From Leptolyngbya sp. SIO1E4 (lineage in GTDB: Bacteria; Cyanobacteriota; Cyanobacteriia; Phormidesmidales; Phormidesmidaceae): DNA of 64,000 nucleotides. Each line of letters begins with the position of its first letter. The stretch's first letter is position 1. Of this stretch, positions 54,369 to 63,177 are shown piece after piece. The stretch covers positions 1,612,001 to 1,676,000 of the forward strand of contig JAAHFU020000001.1 in assembly GCA_010672825.2 (NCBI GenBank), read 5' to 3'. Both the position numbers and the translations under genes were made by a program. The notes under the pieces are model-generated. The model did not search any database. It had not been told where the DNA came from and saw nothing but the letters and a program-made list of their open reading frames with translations.

Positions 54369-56276
54369 TTAATTTGAGCGGTGGTAAATTAGCGATTCTT
54401 CTAATTGGGTCAACTGCTTCCATTGTTCTTGCTGGCTAAGAAAGCGCAGAGTATAGTCTCCTGAAAATGCGATCGCAGATTTTATTAATAGTTTTAACTG
54501 GTAATCGTTTTTATAATCTTTACCCATGCCGCGATAGGATCGTCTGGTAATCACGAACACATAATAGGAATACTCGGGGAATCTTTCAACCACCTTACGG
54601 GCTAGATAAACCGCTTTTATTTGTGGATATTTAGAAAAACATTCCACTAGCTGCTGAATTTCGGATACAGGCAAATCATGGGGCACAAATCGAGTTTTCA
54701 GATCAAATTTTTCTCGCTCAGTTTGTGCCAAATCCCATATTTTTGCATGGCGTTGCCATCGTTGTTGATAAGGTTCAGCTGAAGTGGGCTGATCACGTTT
54801 GAGATAAAAAGAATAAAGCTGGCGACAAGCGGGTATAACCAACGAAGGATCATGATCCATTGCAAACTGCAAATGGGGAACTCCCTCCTCATTCTGTTGC
54901 TCAGTCAATAACAGGAATCCAACCCAATATCGGGCGACTGCATGCTCTGGGACGTCTTCAATAACGGCTTGAAATAGGGAGAGCGCCGTCTGTTTATGCT
55001 GCAACTGCCAGGTCGCTGCAGCTCGTTTGATCTTTTCTTCAACGGTTAACAGATGTTCGGCCTTTGAATTCAGGCTATTGAGGCGATCTAGCTGATGTTG
55101 ATTGAGTTGATAGTAATCTTCCCAACCGTCAGCTTCTTCCTGCTTCCAAAGCTGATTCAGCTGTTCTGTTAAATCATCTAATTGACGACCCAGCAAAGCT
55201 GTTGCCCGTTCTGTCGGGGGTTCCAATGGATCAGGAACGATATATCCCAGCGCTTCAAGGCGGTCAGCCAGACAAGGGTGAGTTGAGTCGTTATTGGTTT
55301 GACGCGTCAGACGAAGTGCTAACCAGCGTCGACTTTGCTCGGGTGCAATGGGCGATCGCAAGACGTCTAAGCATTGAGAAATAAAATTATCCGGCGGTTC
55401 TTTGAGATTTTTAGACTGTCGTTGAAACTCAGGCCAGAACTGCTTGTGTAAGAGAGTGCTATTCACATTGAGCCAGATCAGTGCTTCAGCTTTATGTTCA
55501 GCACCTACCAGTTCAGCCGCGCGTCTATCAGCTTCATACTCTTGCGCTCGGGCATGCACAAAGGAGTATGCTCTAAAAAATGGCCCATACCAGCTAAAAA
55601 ATCGCTTGAAGAGAAAATTTCCCTGGCCACTCTGCTCAAATTTTTCGGCGAGTTCGTACCAGGTTTGGCGAATGCGATAAATCCAAGCAGACGTTCGGCC
55701 ATCATCACCACATAGATGAGCGAGCTCATGAGCTAGAACAGCTTTGCATTGCTCAGGAGACAACGCCTGCATCAGCGGTAACCCGATTAAGAGATAGTTA
55801 GTTTGCCAACCAATGAAGCCATACCGAGGACGCTGCATGATGGCGGCATTGAGTTCCTCATTGAGGATAACTTTGTCTAACCTCGGCGCCTTGAGTGCTG
55901 ACGACAGCTCATCAAGCATGGTAAACAGCTGGGGAACCTGCTTTCGCGTTAAGGGAATACCCGCAGGTGCCTTAAACCGAACAAAAAACATGCTCAAAAA
56001 CCCAATGGCCATCAGCCAGATAACCCCGTTGAGCTGCCCAATGGAATCATATCCCTGAGTGTAAATTAGAATTTGCTGCGTGCCCCACAGAGCGACAACC
56101 AGCAAGATGAAGACTGCCAGAATATAGGCATAGCCCAGGCATGCCAGCAACTTTAACCGGGTTCGATAGTAGGTTGGGTTCCTGTGAGCGACGATTTCAA
56201 TTTTTTTTACCAGCGCGTCAAACTCTTCAGGAGTTGAGACCTTCTGTTGCCGCAGCTGGGTAATCCATTGTTGCAT
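54369..56276 (-). CDS. M48 family metallopeptidase with tetratricopeptide-like C-terminal half
   Basis: The zinc motif HELAH is at residues 183-187 and the third ligand motif EYEAD at 245-249, so the protease is probably active. Two N-terminal hydrophobic segments (about 42-68 and 82-100) anchor it, in the style of HtpX/Ste24-like proteins. From about residue 350 the chain is helical with TPR-like units and ends in a basic tail. It may degrade membrane or periplasmic proteins. Cyanobacterial relatives are uncharacterised. Confidence 0.85.
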   Translation of the reverse strand: MQQWITQLRQQKVSTPEEFDALVKKIEIVAHRNPTYYRTRLKLLACLGYAYILAVFILLVVALWGTQQILIYTQGYDSIGQLNGVIWLMAIGFLSMFFVRFKAPAGIPLTRKQVPQLFTMLDELSSALKAPRLDKVILNEELNAAIMQRPRYGFIGWQTNYLLIGLPLMQALSPEQCKAVLAHELAHLCGDDGRTSAWIYRIRQTWYELAEKFEQSGQGNFLFKRFFSWYGPFFRAYSFVHARAQEYEADRRAAELVGAEHKAEALIWLNVNSTLLHKQFWPEFQRQSKNLKEPPDNFISQCLDVLRSPIAPEQSRRWLALRLTRQTNNDSTHPCLADRLEALGYIVPDPLEPPTERATALLGRQLDDLTEQLNQLWKQEEADGWEDYYQLNQHQLDRLNSLNSKAEHLLTVEEKIKRAAATWQLQHKQTALSLFQAVIEDVPEHAVARYWVGFLLLTEQQNEEGVPHLQFAMDHDPSLVIPACRQLYSFYLKRDQPTSAEPYQQRWQRHAKIWDLAQTEREKFDLKTRFVPHDLPVSEIQQLVECFSKYPQIKAVYLARKVVERFPEYSYYVFVITRRSYRGMGKDYKNDYQLKLLIKSAIAFSGDYTLRFLSQQEQWKQLTQLEESLIYHRSN

Positions 56277-56518
56277 GGCTAAAAATAAAGAAACTTTTCT
56301 GGGGGAACCAGATTCAAAGTCCTCCGAAATAGGAGAGTTTAGGGGGCCAATGCGTAAGTCTTACTAAAAAAAGCTATATACACAGTTTGAAAAGAATTCA
56401 TAATAGATAGCCAATAAAGCAGAGCGTATTTCGTACTTTACAAGTTGTCTGCAGAATACCCAGTTGGTCTCAGAGATTATCCCTAAGTCAGAAGCTGCAA
56501 TAGAACCCTCAAGCAAAA

Positions 56519-56544
56519 AGCAAGGGAGCGATCGCTCCCTTGCT
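56519..56544 (-). terminator. Terminator of the rbcLXS operon (perfect 26-bp palindrome)
   Basis: A perfect 26-bp palindrome with arms AGCAAGGGAGCGA and TCGCTCCCTTGCT, centred on the HIP1 octamer GCGATCGC. On the minus strand it is followed by TTTTT, giving a classic Rho-independent terminator 30 bp after rbcS. Confidence 0.85.
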
Positions 56545-56573
56545 CTCATTCAATCATTAAACCTTAAAGTGCT

Positions 56574-56915
56574 TTAGTAGCGGTAAGTGCTAGCACCTGG
56601 CTTATGCACAATGAAGCTTAGAATTTGGCACTGCTTCACATTGTCAAAACCCACCACTCGGATAAAGCAGTTAGGATACTCAGAACGGCAAGCCTGCACT
56701 TCGCTCAGCACCTCAGAAGGCGTGGTGGCATTGAACAAAGGCAGCTTCCACATAGTCCAGTAGTAAACTTCAGGATCAGAAGTTTCGTTGAACTCAACCG
56801 CAGGGATGTATCCCATCTTCAGAATGTAAGAAATTTGCCGCTCAATTTGGGCATCCGTGAGGGGTGGTAAGTACGAGAGAGTTTCGTAGCGACGCTCTTT
56901 AGGCAGAGTCTTCAT
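56574..56915 (-). CDS. rbcS: Rubisco small subunit, form IB
   Basis: 113 aa from the ATG at 56915, with GAGGAC as ribosome binding site. The frame extends upstream, but [21 protein letters not shown] is the known N-terminal block. [21 protein letters not shown] and the C-terminal IVHKP follow. It caps the RbcL8 core. Last gene of the operon. A new start 19 codons upstream is not supported. Confidence 0.98.
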   Translation of the reverse strand: MKTLPKERRYETLSYLPPLTDAQIERQISYILKMGYIPAVEFNETSDPEVYYWTMWKLPLFNATTPSEVLSEVQACRSEYPNCFIRVVGFDNVKQCQILSFIVHKPGASTYRY

Positions 56916-56971
56916 GATGTCCTCGATAAGGTTTTTGATGATTAATGTGGAGATGGCCTTCGTAGAGACCA

Positions 56972-57370
56972 TTACTCTCCACTCGACTCAAAATCTTGGG
57001 GAGATTCCGAATCACCGCTTAATTCAGCGCTCGAAATCTGGGTAATCCGTTCGAGATGGATACGCCGATGGGTCATGTTGGCTTGCTGAATTCCAGTTAC
57101 CAGCATTTCTGGGAGAAACTCAGCGATTTCATCCGCTAAATGCTGCCGGACAGTCATCACCCTTATGGCAAGGTCAGCTCGCTCTTCTAACAGCGCAGTG
57201 ATAAACGCTTCTCCATTTTGCAGGTCATGGTTATTCGCGAAGGCGTTAAACCAATAGCCGCAGGGAGGGTCAAGCTCTCTAAGCTGATGCATCACCACCC
57301 GCACAGCTTGATAGGTCAAATAGCTCGTAAGCATCTTGGCCGTATCTTTCGCTGTTTGCTTGATGTCCAT
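56972..57370 (-). CDS. rbcX: Rubisco assembly chaperone RbcX
   Basis: 132 aa from the ATG at 57370 ([23 protein letters not shown]), the helical dimer whose groove holds the C-terminal tail of Rbc[12 protein letters not shown] and [20 protein letters not shown] are family blocks. The C-terminal tail is Ser/Glu-rich. The frame is open upstream but that part does not match the family. It lies between rbcL (169 bp) and rbcS (56 bp). Confidence 0.97.
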   Translation of the reverse strand: MDIKQTAKDTAKMLTSYLTYQAVRVVMHQLRELDPPCGYWFNAFANNHDLQNGEAFITALLEERADLAIRVMTVRQHLADEIAEFLPEMLVTGIQQANMTHRRIHLERITQISSAELSGDSESPQDFESSGE

Positions 57371-57505
57371 CACACAAAGTTGGCTGCGATTAGGCGAGTT
57401 CCCACAAGCGGGAACCAGGAAGTTAGCCAATTGAACCCGATACTGCAAACACAATCGGTGTTCTCGACTGCAATTTGCTTAGGCTGCTTGCCAGACCACC
57501 AGCGA

Positions 57506-57529
57506 GAGGAGAGACCTGAGCCTCTCCTC
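57506..57529 (-). promoter_or_regulatory. Stem-loop in the rbcL-rbcX intergenic region
   Basis: GAGGAGAG (57506-57513) and CTCTCCTC (57522-57529) form an 8-bp stem with an 8-base loop, 11 bp after the rbcL stop. No T-run follows on the minus strand, so it is more likely an attenuator or RNA-stability element that sets the ratio of rbcL to rbcXS transcript. Confidence 0.65.
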
Positions 57530-57539
57530 AAAACGCTCC

Positions 57540-58970
57540 TTAGAGCTTGTCCATTGTCTCGAACTCGAACTTGATTTCCTTCCAAAGTTCGCAGGCAGCA
57601 GCCAGTTCAGGAGACCACTTAGCCGCTTCGCGGATGATGTCGCCACCCTCGCGAACCAGATCGCGGCCTTCGTTACGAGCCTGAACACAGGCTTCCAGTG
57701 CAACCCGGTTGGCCGTTGCACCCGGTGCGTTGCCCCAAGGGTGACCCAAGGTACCACCACCAAACTGGAGAACGGAGTCATCCCCAAAGATTTCCACCAG
57801 CGCAGGCATGTGCCAAACGTGAATACCGCCAGAAGCTACGGCAAACACGCCACCCATGGAAGCCCAATCTTGGGTGAAGTAGATACCACGAGACTTGTCT
57901 TGCTCGATATAGTTTTCGCGCAGCAGGTCAATGAAACCGAGGGTGCTCTCGCGATCGCCTTCCAATTTACCCACAACAGTACCTGTGTGGATGTGGTCAC
58001 CCCCAGACATCCGCAGACACTTCGCTAATACGCGGAAGTGCATCCCATGGTTGCGCTGACGGTCAATGACCGCGTGCATAGCTCGGTGGATGTGCAGCAA
58101 CAGCCCGTTATCGCGGCACCACTTAGACAAGGTGGTGTTGGCGGTGAAACCAGCGGTCAAGAAGTCATGCATGACGATGGGCATTTCGAGTTCTTTCGCG
58201 TACTCGGCCCGCTTCAGCATTTCTTCACAGGTAGATGCCGTTACGTTCAGGTAGTGGCCTTTGATTTCACCCGTTTCTGCCTGAGATTTGTGGATGGCGT
58301 CAGCGACAAACAAGAAGCGATCGCGCCAGCGCTGGAAAGGCTGAGAGTTAATGTTCTCGTCATCTTTCGTGAAGTCTAGACCGCCGCGCAGACACTCATA
58401 CACAGCACGGCCATAGTTCTTCGCAGACAGACCCAGCTTGGGCTTAATCGTACAGCCCAGCAGCGGACGACCATACTTGTTCAGGCGATCGCGCTCAACA
58501 GTAATCCCGTGGGGAGGGCCCTGGAAAGTTTTGAGGTAAGCAACCGGAATCCGCAAGTCTTCTAGACGCAGTGCCCGCAGCGCTTTAAAGCCAAACACGT
58601 TCCCCACAATGGAGGTCAGCATGTTGGTGACAGACCCTTCTTCAAACAGGTCTAGGGGATAGGCTACGTAGCAGATGTACTGGTTATCTTCACCAGCAAC
58701 GGGCTCAATGTCGTAGCAGCGCCCTTTGTAGCGATCAAGATCGGTCAGCAGATCAGTCCACACCGTGGTCCAAGTACCCGTGGAGGATTCTGCAGCTACC
58801 GCAGCAGCACACTCCTCAGGAGGCACACCGGGCTGTGGAGTCATCCGGAATGCCGCCAAGATGTCGGTATCCTTTGGAGTGTAGTCAGGGGTGTAATAGG
58901 TCAGCTTGTAGTCCTTAACCCCGGCCTGATATCCAGATTTTGACTGAGTCGTTGTCTGAGAGTAAGACAT
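57540..58970 (-). CDS. rbcL: Rubisco large subunit, form IB
   Basis: 476 aa with all catalytic blocks: TIKPKLGLS (K176, K178), the carbamylated lysine K202 and metal ligands D204, E205 in [18 protein letters not shown], and loop 6 (GKLEGDRE). The sequence is of cyanobacterial/green-plant type (form IB). It ends EFETMDKL, the RbcX-binding motif. GGGAGAT lies directly before the ATG at 58970. Leads the operon rbcL-rbcX-rbcS. Function: CO2 fixation within carboxysomes. Confidence 0.99.
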   Translation of the reverse strand: MSYSQTTTQSKSGYQAGVKDYKLTYYTPDYTPKDTDILAAFRMTPQPGVPPEECAAAVAAESSTGTWTTVWTDLLTDLDRYKGRCYDIEPVAGEDNQYICYVAYPLDLFEEGSVTNMLTSIVGNVFGFKALRALRLEDLRIPVAYLKTFQGPPHGITVERDRLNKYGRPLLGCTIKPKLGLSAKNYGRAVYECLRGGLDFTKDDENINSQPFQRWRDRFLFVADAIHKSQAETGEIKGHYLNVTASTCEEMLKRAEYAKELEMPIVMHDFLTAGFTANTTLSKWCRDNGLLLHIHRAMHAVIDRQRNHGMHFRVLAKCLRMSGGDHIHTGTVVGKLEGDRESTLGFIDLLRENYIEQDKSRGIYFTQDWASMGGVFAVASGGIHVWHMPALVEIFGDDSVLQFGGGTLGHPWGNAPGATANRVALEACVQARNEGRDLVREGGDIIREAAKWSPELAAACELWKEIKFEFETMDKL

Positions 58971-59237
58971 ATCTCCCTTCCTGTGAGGTTCCTAACGATG
59001 ACCACTGCACCCCAGTGCCATCGCAACGGCAGAGGTGACCAAACGGCTGCCCACGGCAAAGGTTGTGGCTCCACCCCAAGGCCAGTGGTATTGAAAATTA
59101 AGCACTCCAGCCACCCAGAAGCTTAGCTGCCTCAAACGGGTTCCAGTACTGGATTTCGGGTCTCCTGCAGTACCCTATGCCCTAAGAATACTATCAGCGA
59201 TTAAATAAGTTTGATTTCGGAAGATCTGTATAGATTC

Positions 59238-59252
59238 ATAAATAAAAGTTAT
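59238..59252. promoter_or_regulatory. Candidate LysR-type (RbcR/CbbR-like) dyad upstream of rbcL
   Basis: ATAA-n7-TTAT in the AT-rich block about 270 bp before rbcL. Its shape is compatible with a LysR-family operator such as those of RbcR/CbbR, which regulate rbc operons. No regulator gene is nearby. Confidence 0.3.
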
Positions 59253-59434
59253 ATACTGCCGTGTCACAGTTTTTCGCTGTGTCTCACCATGTAACTCGAC
59301 CCCCTACTGAAGCGACGAAGGTGGTATAAGCGATTTCTCTCTGTTGCAGCAATAATGACAAGCGCTTCCTAAGAACTCAAGATTTTATACAAATTCTTAA
59401 GCATGTTAGGAAAGGCGAGCAGTCAAGGGCGGCA

Positions 59435-59457
59435 AGCAGAAGGCAGAGGGCAGAAAG
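59435..59457 (+). repeat. GGCAGAA heptad repeat, copy 3
   Basis: AGCAGAAGGCAGAGGGCAGA and following bases. The first 22 bases are identical to 1134-1155. Confidence 0.65.
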
Positions 59458-59707
59458 TGGGTGATTGGCTAGTGGCTGTGCTCCAATTACCCAGAACCCA
59501 ATCATCCACAATCGAGAGCCTTCCTACATAGCGATAGCTGACATCTGGTGGCTAACCGCGGCTCATTCCAGCTCTTTAACCCAAGATCTGGCAAGATTTT
59601 CAGTGCCGTTCCGCAAAAACTGCTGTACCCTTTAGCCGATATAGATGTGGCTTCTTGGCAGTCGGGCAAGTTTAGCTGCCTCAATAATTACTCAGAAGGT
59701 GATGAGG

Positions 59708-60796
59708 ATGAAGTGGTTTGGTTTATGCCTCTTAGTCAGTGGGATACTTGCACCTGCCGTAGGTGTCACCGGTGTAGCAGCCGCCCCAGGTCCATTGGCC
59801 CAAATGCCCTCTAATGATGCGGATGACGATCGCACCTATACCCCAACCTTGCCGCCAAACACGGCCGATCCCTTACCTTCTACCCGCCCTCAGCAAGAAC
59901 GACCCGCCACAGACTATCGCATTCCAGCACTACAACAAGACAATAACGGCAGCCTATGGCTGGGAACCTGGCGCGGCCAAATTGCCCGCATTGATCCAGA
60001 AACTGGGAGAGTTCAAGCCCGTATCAGCATTCCCAGCCGCACGGTGGGTGCCCTGGCGGAAGACAAAACCGGGCGCATTTGGGTGGGCACCTATGCGGGC
60101 CTTGTGCGCGTTGATTCCCAGACCAATGAGATCACCGCACAGAACTTTTCGTTACCGTCTAATCAAGTCCTGTCTCTCATGATCGATAGTCGAGGCTTTT
60201 TGTGGGCAGGCACCGATCAAGGATTGGCCATGATTAGCCCAGATCAGGGGCTGCTGATGACGACCCTCAGAGAACTTCCAGGCATCAGTGCCAACGTTCT
60301 GGAAATGGATAACGACGGCCATCTTTGGGTCGGCACCTTAAACGGGTTAGTGCAAGTGAACACTGCCAGCGCCAGCCCGATGCAGGTAGTTTTGGGCATA
60401 CCGGGGCAAACAGTGCAGGCGTTGGCACTGGATGCCCAAGGCAGCCTCTGGGTCGGGACCCCTGATGGCCTGGTCGTCGTAGACCCAGCGACCGGGGCAG
60501 TTGTTCGCTCTGTCGGGGCTATGCAGGGGCAAAATGTCTTATCTCTGTCGTTTGATAGCAACCAGGCTCTATGGGTCGGAACCCAGGAAGGGCTCTACAC
60601 GATGAACCCCTACAACGGTGAAGTGTTAGGGCAGGTTCGGGGTCTGCCAGGGCGACGAATCTTCGCCATTGCTCCAGATACAGGCAATAAGGTCTGGGTG
60701 GGCACCAGTGAAGGCTTAGGCTGGGTCAGCACGACAACAGGCCGCGCTTTACCCCATGGCGCATTTGTGAATCCAATCGTGTTTGAGACGCTATAA
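59708..60796 (+). CDS. Secreted beta-propeller protein (two-component-regulator propeller repeats)
   Basis: I chose the ATG at 59708 (MKWFGLCLLVSGILAPAVGV), which gives a clean signal peptide ending VAAA; an ATG at 59702 is equally near the AAGGTGATGAGG stretch. After a Pro-rich segment (about 30-75) come about seven blades with LW(V/A)GT and GLxxxxPxTG motifs, as in the propeller of hybrid two-component sensors, but here without a kinase. It is probably a periplasmic ligand-binding or scaffolding propeller. Divergent from rbcL by 740 bp. Confidence 0.8.
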   Translation: MKWFGLCLLVSGILAPAVGVTGVAAAPGPLAQMPSNDADDDRTYTPTLPPNTADPLPSTRPQQERPATDYRIPALQQDNNGSLWLGTWRGQIARIDPETGRVQARISIPSRTVGALAEDKTGRIWVGTYAGLVRVDSQTNEITAQNFSLPSNQVLSLMIDSRGFLWAGTDQGLAMISPDQGLLMTTLRELPGISANVLEMDNDGHLWVGTLNGLVQVNTASASPMQVVLGIPGQTVQALALDAQGSLWVGTPDGLVVVDPATGAVVRSVGAMQGQNVLSLSFDSNQALWVGTQEGLYTMNPYNGEVLGQVRGLPGRRIFAIAPDTGNKVWVGTSEGLGWVSTTTGRALPHGAFVNPIVFETL

Positions 60797-60864
60797 CCCC
60801 ATTAAGCGATGATAGAGAGGGGGTTCAATATTCTGACGACTGAACCTCTAAAGGTGGCGTTGGC

Positions 60865-61647
60865 ATGGCGGTTCGGATCAATCAATTTACTAAATGGAAG
60901 CAGGCGCAGCGATCCGTTGCGGTACTCACAGCTTGGGATTTTATTTCAGGGCAGATTGCAGACCAGGCAGGTGCTGACATCGTGTTGGTGGGTGACTCGT
61001 TGGCAATGGTGGCCTTGGGCTACGATACGACGCTGCCGCTGACTTTAGATGAGTTAATTCACCATGCCAAAGCGGTGCGTCGGGGCGTGAAGGACGCGCT
61101 ACTGGTAGCAGATTTGCCCTTTTTAAGTTTTCAGACCGACTTGGCAGATGCGATTCGTTCTGCCGGTCGCGCCCTCAAGGAAGCAGGGGCTCACGCTGCC
61201 AAGTTAGAGGGAGGATATCCTCGCATGGCAGAGACGATTCGATCGCTAGTAGAGTCGGGTATTCCTGTCATGGGCCATGTCGGCCTCACCCCCCAGTCTG
61301 TGAATCAAATAGGCGGGTTTCGTAAACAGGGCACGTCTCCAGAGACGGCAGATCGCATTTTGGAAGAGGCGATCGCGATTGAAAAAGCCGGGGCCTTTTC
61401 CATCATCTTGGAGCACATTCCCGATGAACTCGCCAAGACCATCACTGATACCTTGAGTATCACCACCATTGGCATCGGTGCTGGCCCCCATTGCGACGGT
61501 CAGGTGCTCGTCACCGCCGACGTCTTAGGACTCTCTGACTGGCAACCCCCCTTTGCCAAGCGCTATGCCAACTTACGGGAGCAGGGTATTCAAGCGGCCA
61601 AACAGTTTTGTGATGAGGTCAGATCTCAAAACTTCAACGTGACATAA
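60865..61647 (+). CDS. panB: 3-methyl-2-oxobutanoate hydroxymethyltransferase
   Basis: Full-length PanB (260 aa), the first step of pantothenate synthesis, a TIM-barrel enzyme with [47 protein letters not shown] and [14 protein letters not shown]. Metal and ketopantoate-binding residues (D, H, E) are present. It starts about 68 bp after the propeller gene and is followed by a perfect palindrome and a 94-bp element. Confidence 0.97.
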   Translation: MAVRINQFTKWKQAQRSVAVLTAWDFISGQIADQAGADIVLVGDSLAMVALGYDTTLPLTLDELIHHAKAVRRGVKDALLVADLPFLSFQTDLADAIRSAGRALKEAGAHAAKLEGGYPRMAETIRSLVESGIPVMGHVGLTPQSVNQIGGFRKQGTSPETADRILEEAIAIEKAGAFSIILEHIPDELAKTITDTLSITTIGIGAGPHCDGQVLVTADVLGLSDWQPPFAKRYANLREQGIQAAKQFCDEVRSQNFNVT

Positions 61648-61694
61648 AAGCCCAACAGGCACCTTAAAATGCACCTCCTTGGCACTCTCCAATA

Positions 61695-61732
61695 CACCTG
61701 TCGGGGCAGCCAATTGGCTGCCCCGACAGGTG
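61695..61732. terminator. Perfect 38-bp palindrome between panB and the PTPS gene
   Basis: 19-bp arms beginning CACCTGTCGGGGCAGCCAA, with no loop, centred on AATT. The convergent position suggests a bidirectional terminator or cruciform. No long T-run follows on either side. Confidence 0.75.
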
Positions 61733-61766
61733 GGCCAAACAAGAGAACTGCCCTTATCGGTCTCTT

Positions 61767-61860
61767 GCAGCGGTTTGCATTTGGATACAGGACACCCTAG
61801 GTTCCAAACCCTAAACCCCGCTTTGACCGAGGTGTCCTGGACTCAACTAAACAGGGCTAT
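61767..61860 (+). repeat. 94-bp CCCTAGA element, copy 9
   Basis: Same length as the others. The core is CCCTAGG-TTCCAAA-CCCTAAA-CCCC. The left half reads GGACACC and the right half GGTGTCC, so the enclosing stem is kept although both sides differ from copy 6. It lies between convergent genes. Confidence 0.8.
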
Positions 61861-61878
61861 GGTTAGCTAAAAATCTCT

Positions 61879-62745
61879 TCAAACCGTCGCCAATTCCGGC
61901 TGTGCTTGAGCAGTTTGAGACGTCGTCTCTGCGGTGCAATAAACTTCTGCAGAGTTATTCGGACTCTCGATCAGCTTGACTTTGTGAAGCTGTGCCCCTG
62001 TTTGTAAGATTGGATCCCGCAGTAGCTCCCGGATATAGACCGCAATGTTCTCAGCAGTGGGTACCACCTCGGCAAAGTAAGGAATGTCTTTGTTCAAGAA
62101 GGTATGGTCAAACGGCTCAACCACATGAGTGTCGATCGCCTGCTGCAGGTCTGCCAAATCGGCAATCATACCCGTTCTAGCGTCAACGGTTCCTTTCACA
62201 GTGACTTCAAGGTGATAGTTATGCCCGTGCCCATGGGGGCGAGCACACTTACCATAGATTTCGACATTCTCTTCGTAGCTGAGCGTCGGCAGCGCTAGAC
62301 GATGGGCAGCGCTAAAGTGAGTGCTGAGAGTGAGATACGCTTCCATACCATTACCTGTGTATTCGGCCCAAAGTTCGGGATGTTCAAATAGCTGAATCTT
62401 GACCACTGGCAAATAGGGCACCAAGCGATTCCAGATCACCCGTGCCAAATGTTCAGTGGTCGGCAGAGTGGCCTGCAACTCTGGCCAAACATCATTCAGG
62501 TGAGAAAAATCAAGCTGGCTTGTCACCTCTCGCTTGATCACCTGTTTAACATCTGACAGATTGAGCACCATGCCGTACTGGTCTAATTCCCCCAGCATCG
62601 ACACATACAAGACATAATTATGACCGTGCCCCGGAGCGCGAGTGCAGGGGCCAAATTTAGCTCTATTCTCGTCATCGCTTAGCTCCGGCAACCAATAACG
62701 ATGGCTAGCTGAGAACTGAGCGCGCCGATTGATGATGCATTTCAT
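61879..62745 (-). CDS. Tandem 6-pyruvoyltetrahydropterin synthase / QueD-family protein
   Basis: Two PTPS/QueD domains in one chain (about residues 1-128 and 133-270). Each has the catalytic Cys and zinc histidines: H15, C34, H40, H42 in the first, H147, C166, H172, H174 in the second (CxxxxGHGHNY). The pair can form an internal dimer. It could act in queuosine synthesis (QueD) or in pterin synthesis; queA and a QueC-like gene are in the window but not adjacent. C-terminal 18 residues are Thr/Gln-rich. Confidence 0.87.
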   Translation of the reverse strand: MKCIINRRAQFSASHRYWLPELSDDENRAKFGPCTRAPGHGHNYVLYVSMLGELDQYGMVLNLSDVKQVIKREVTSQLDFSHLNDVWPELQATLPTTEHLARVIWNRLVPYLPVVKIQLFEHPELWAEYTGNGMEAYLTLSTHFSAAHRLALPTLSYEENVEIYGKCARPHGHGHNYHLEVTVKGTVDARTGMIADLADLQQAIDTHVVEPFDHTFLNKDIPYFAEVVPTAENIAVYIRELLRDPILQTGAQLHKVKLIESPNNSAEVYCTAETTSQTAQAQPELATV

Positions 62746-63177
62746 AGCGCGATGGCGTTGCGTTGTTTACGTTTCGTAAAATTCCCTCTTAAACAGCATA
62801 ATCGAAACCGCTACAGGTCGTCGGGCAACCAGTGTGTTTAGCTACGAGGCGATCGCCCAAGTCGCCTGCCTTAGAATCATTAGAATCATTAATTTTTATT
62901 GTTATTTCTCTCACAATTTAATTAGTAAGGCGAGAAAGGTACTGCTGGAGAGGCATTGAGACCTTAACCTAACCTGTGACTTTTATTTTCATGAGTTGCT
63001 GACACAAGCCCTAAAAAGTAAAATTGAATACAGAAATCAAAAGTCGTTCATCTCGAATTCCTCATACTTCAATGACTGAGCTGAGGATGTCTTGAGACGG
63101 AAGTAAGGAGAACCCCTGAAGGAACGCGCCTCTCTCATTTTGATATCTGAGTAGACTGATAAGTTTGGAGGCGAAAT
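62746..63177. other. Divergent intergenic region (430 bp) with a short tandem repeat
   Basis: TTAGAATCA is repeated twice in tandem (62871-62888), followed by an AT-rich segment. It should hold the promoters of the PTPS gene (minus) and DUF4278 gene (plus). No gene seen. Confidence 0.5.

Larger units (their letters stand above)
58971..59707. other. Divergent region upstream of rbcL (740 bp)
   Basis: Contains the rbcL leader and promoter and that of the propeller gene. Bases 59196-59260 are AT-rich and the most likely promoter zone. A heptad repeat lies at 59435-59456. Several short frames in 59500-59700 have no domain character. Confidence 0.5.

Noticed and set aside
1252..61860. The CCCTAAA-like heptads as a true telomere or origin signal
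   Set aside because: Short, scattered, degenerate blocks on a bacterial chromosome with both orientations; a repeat family explains them better.
61679..61870. Plus-strand frame of 63 codons after panB
   Set aside because: It spans the palindrome and a 94-bp element and has no coding character.
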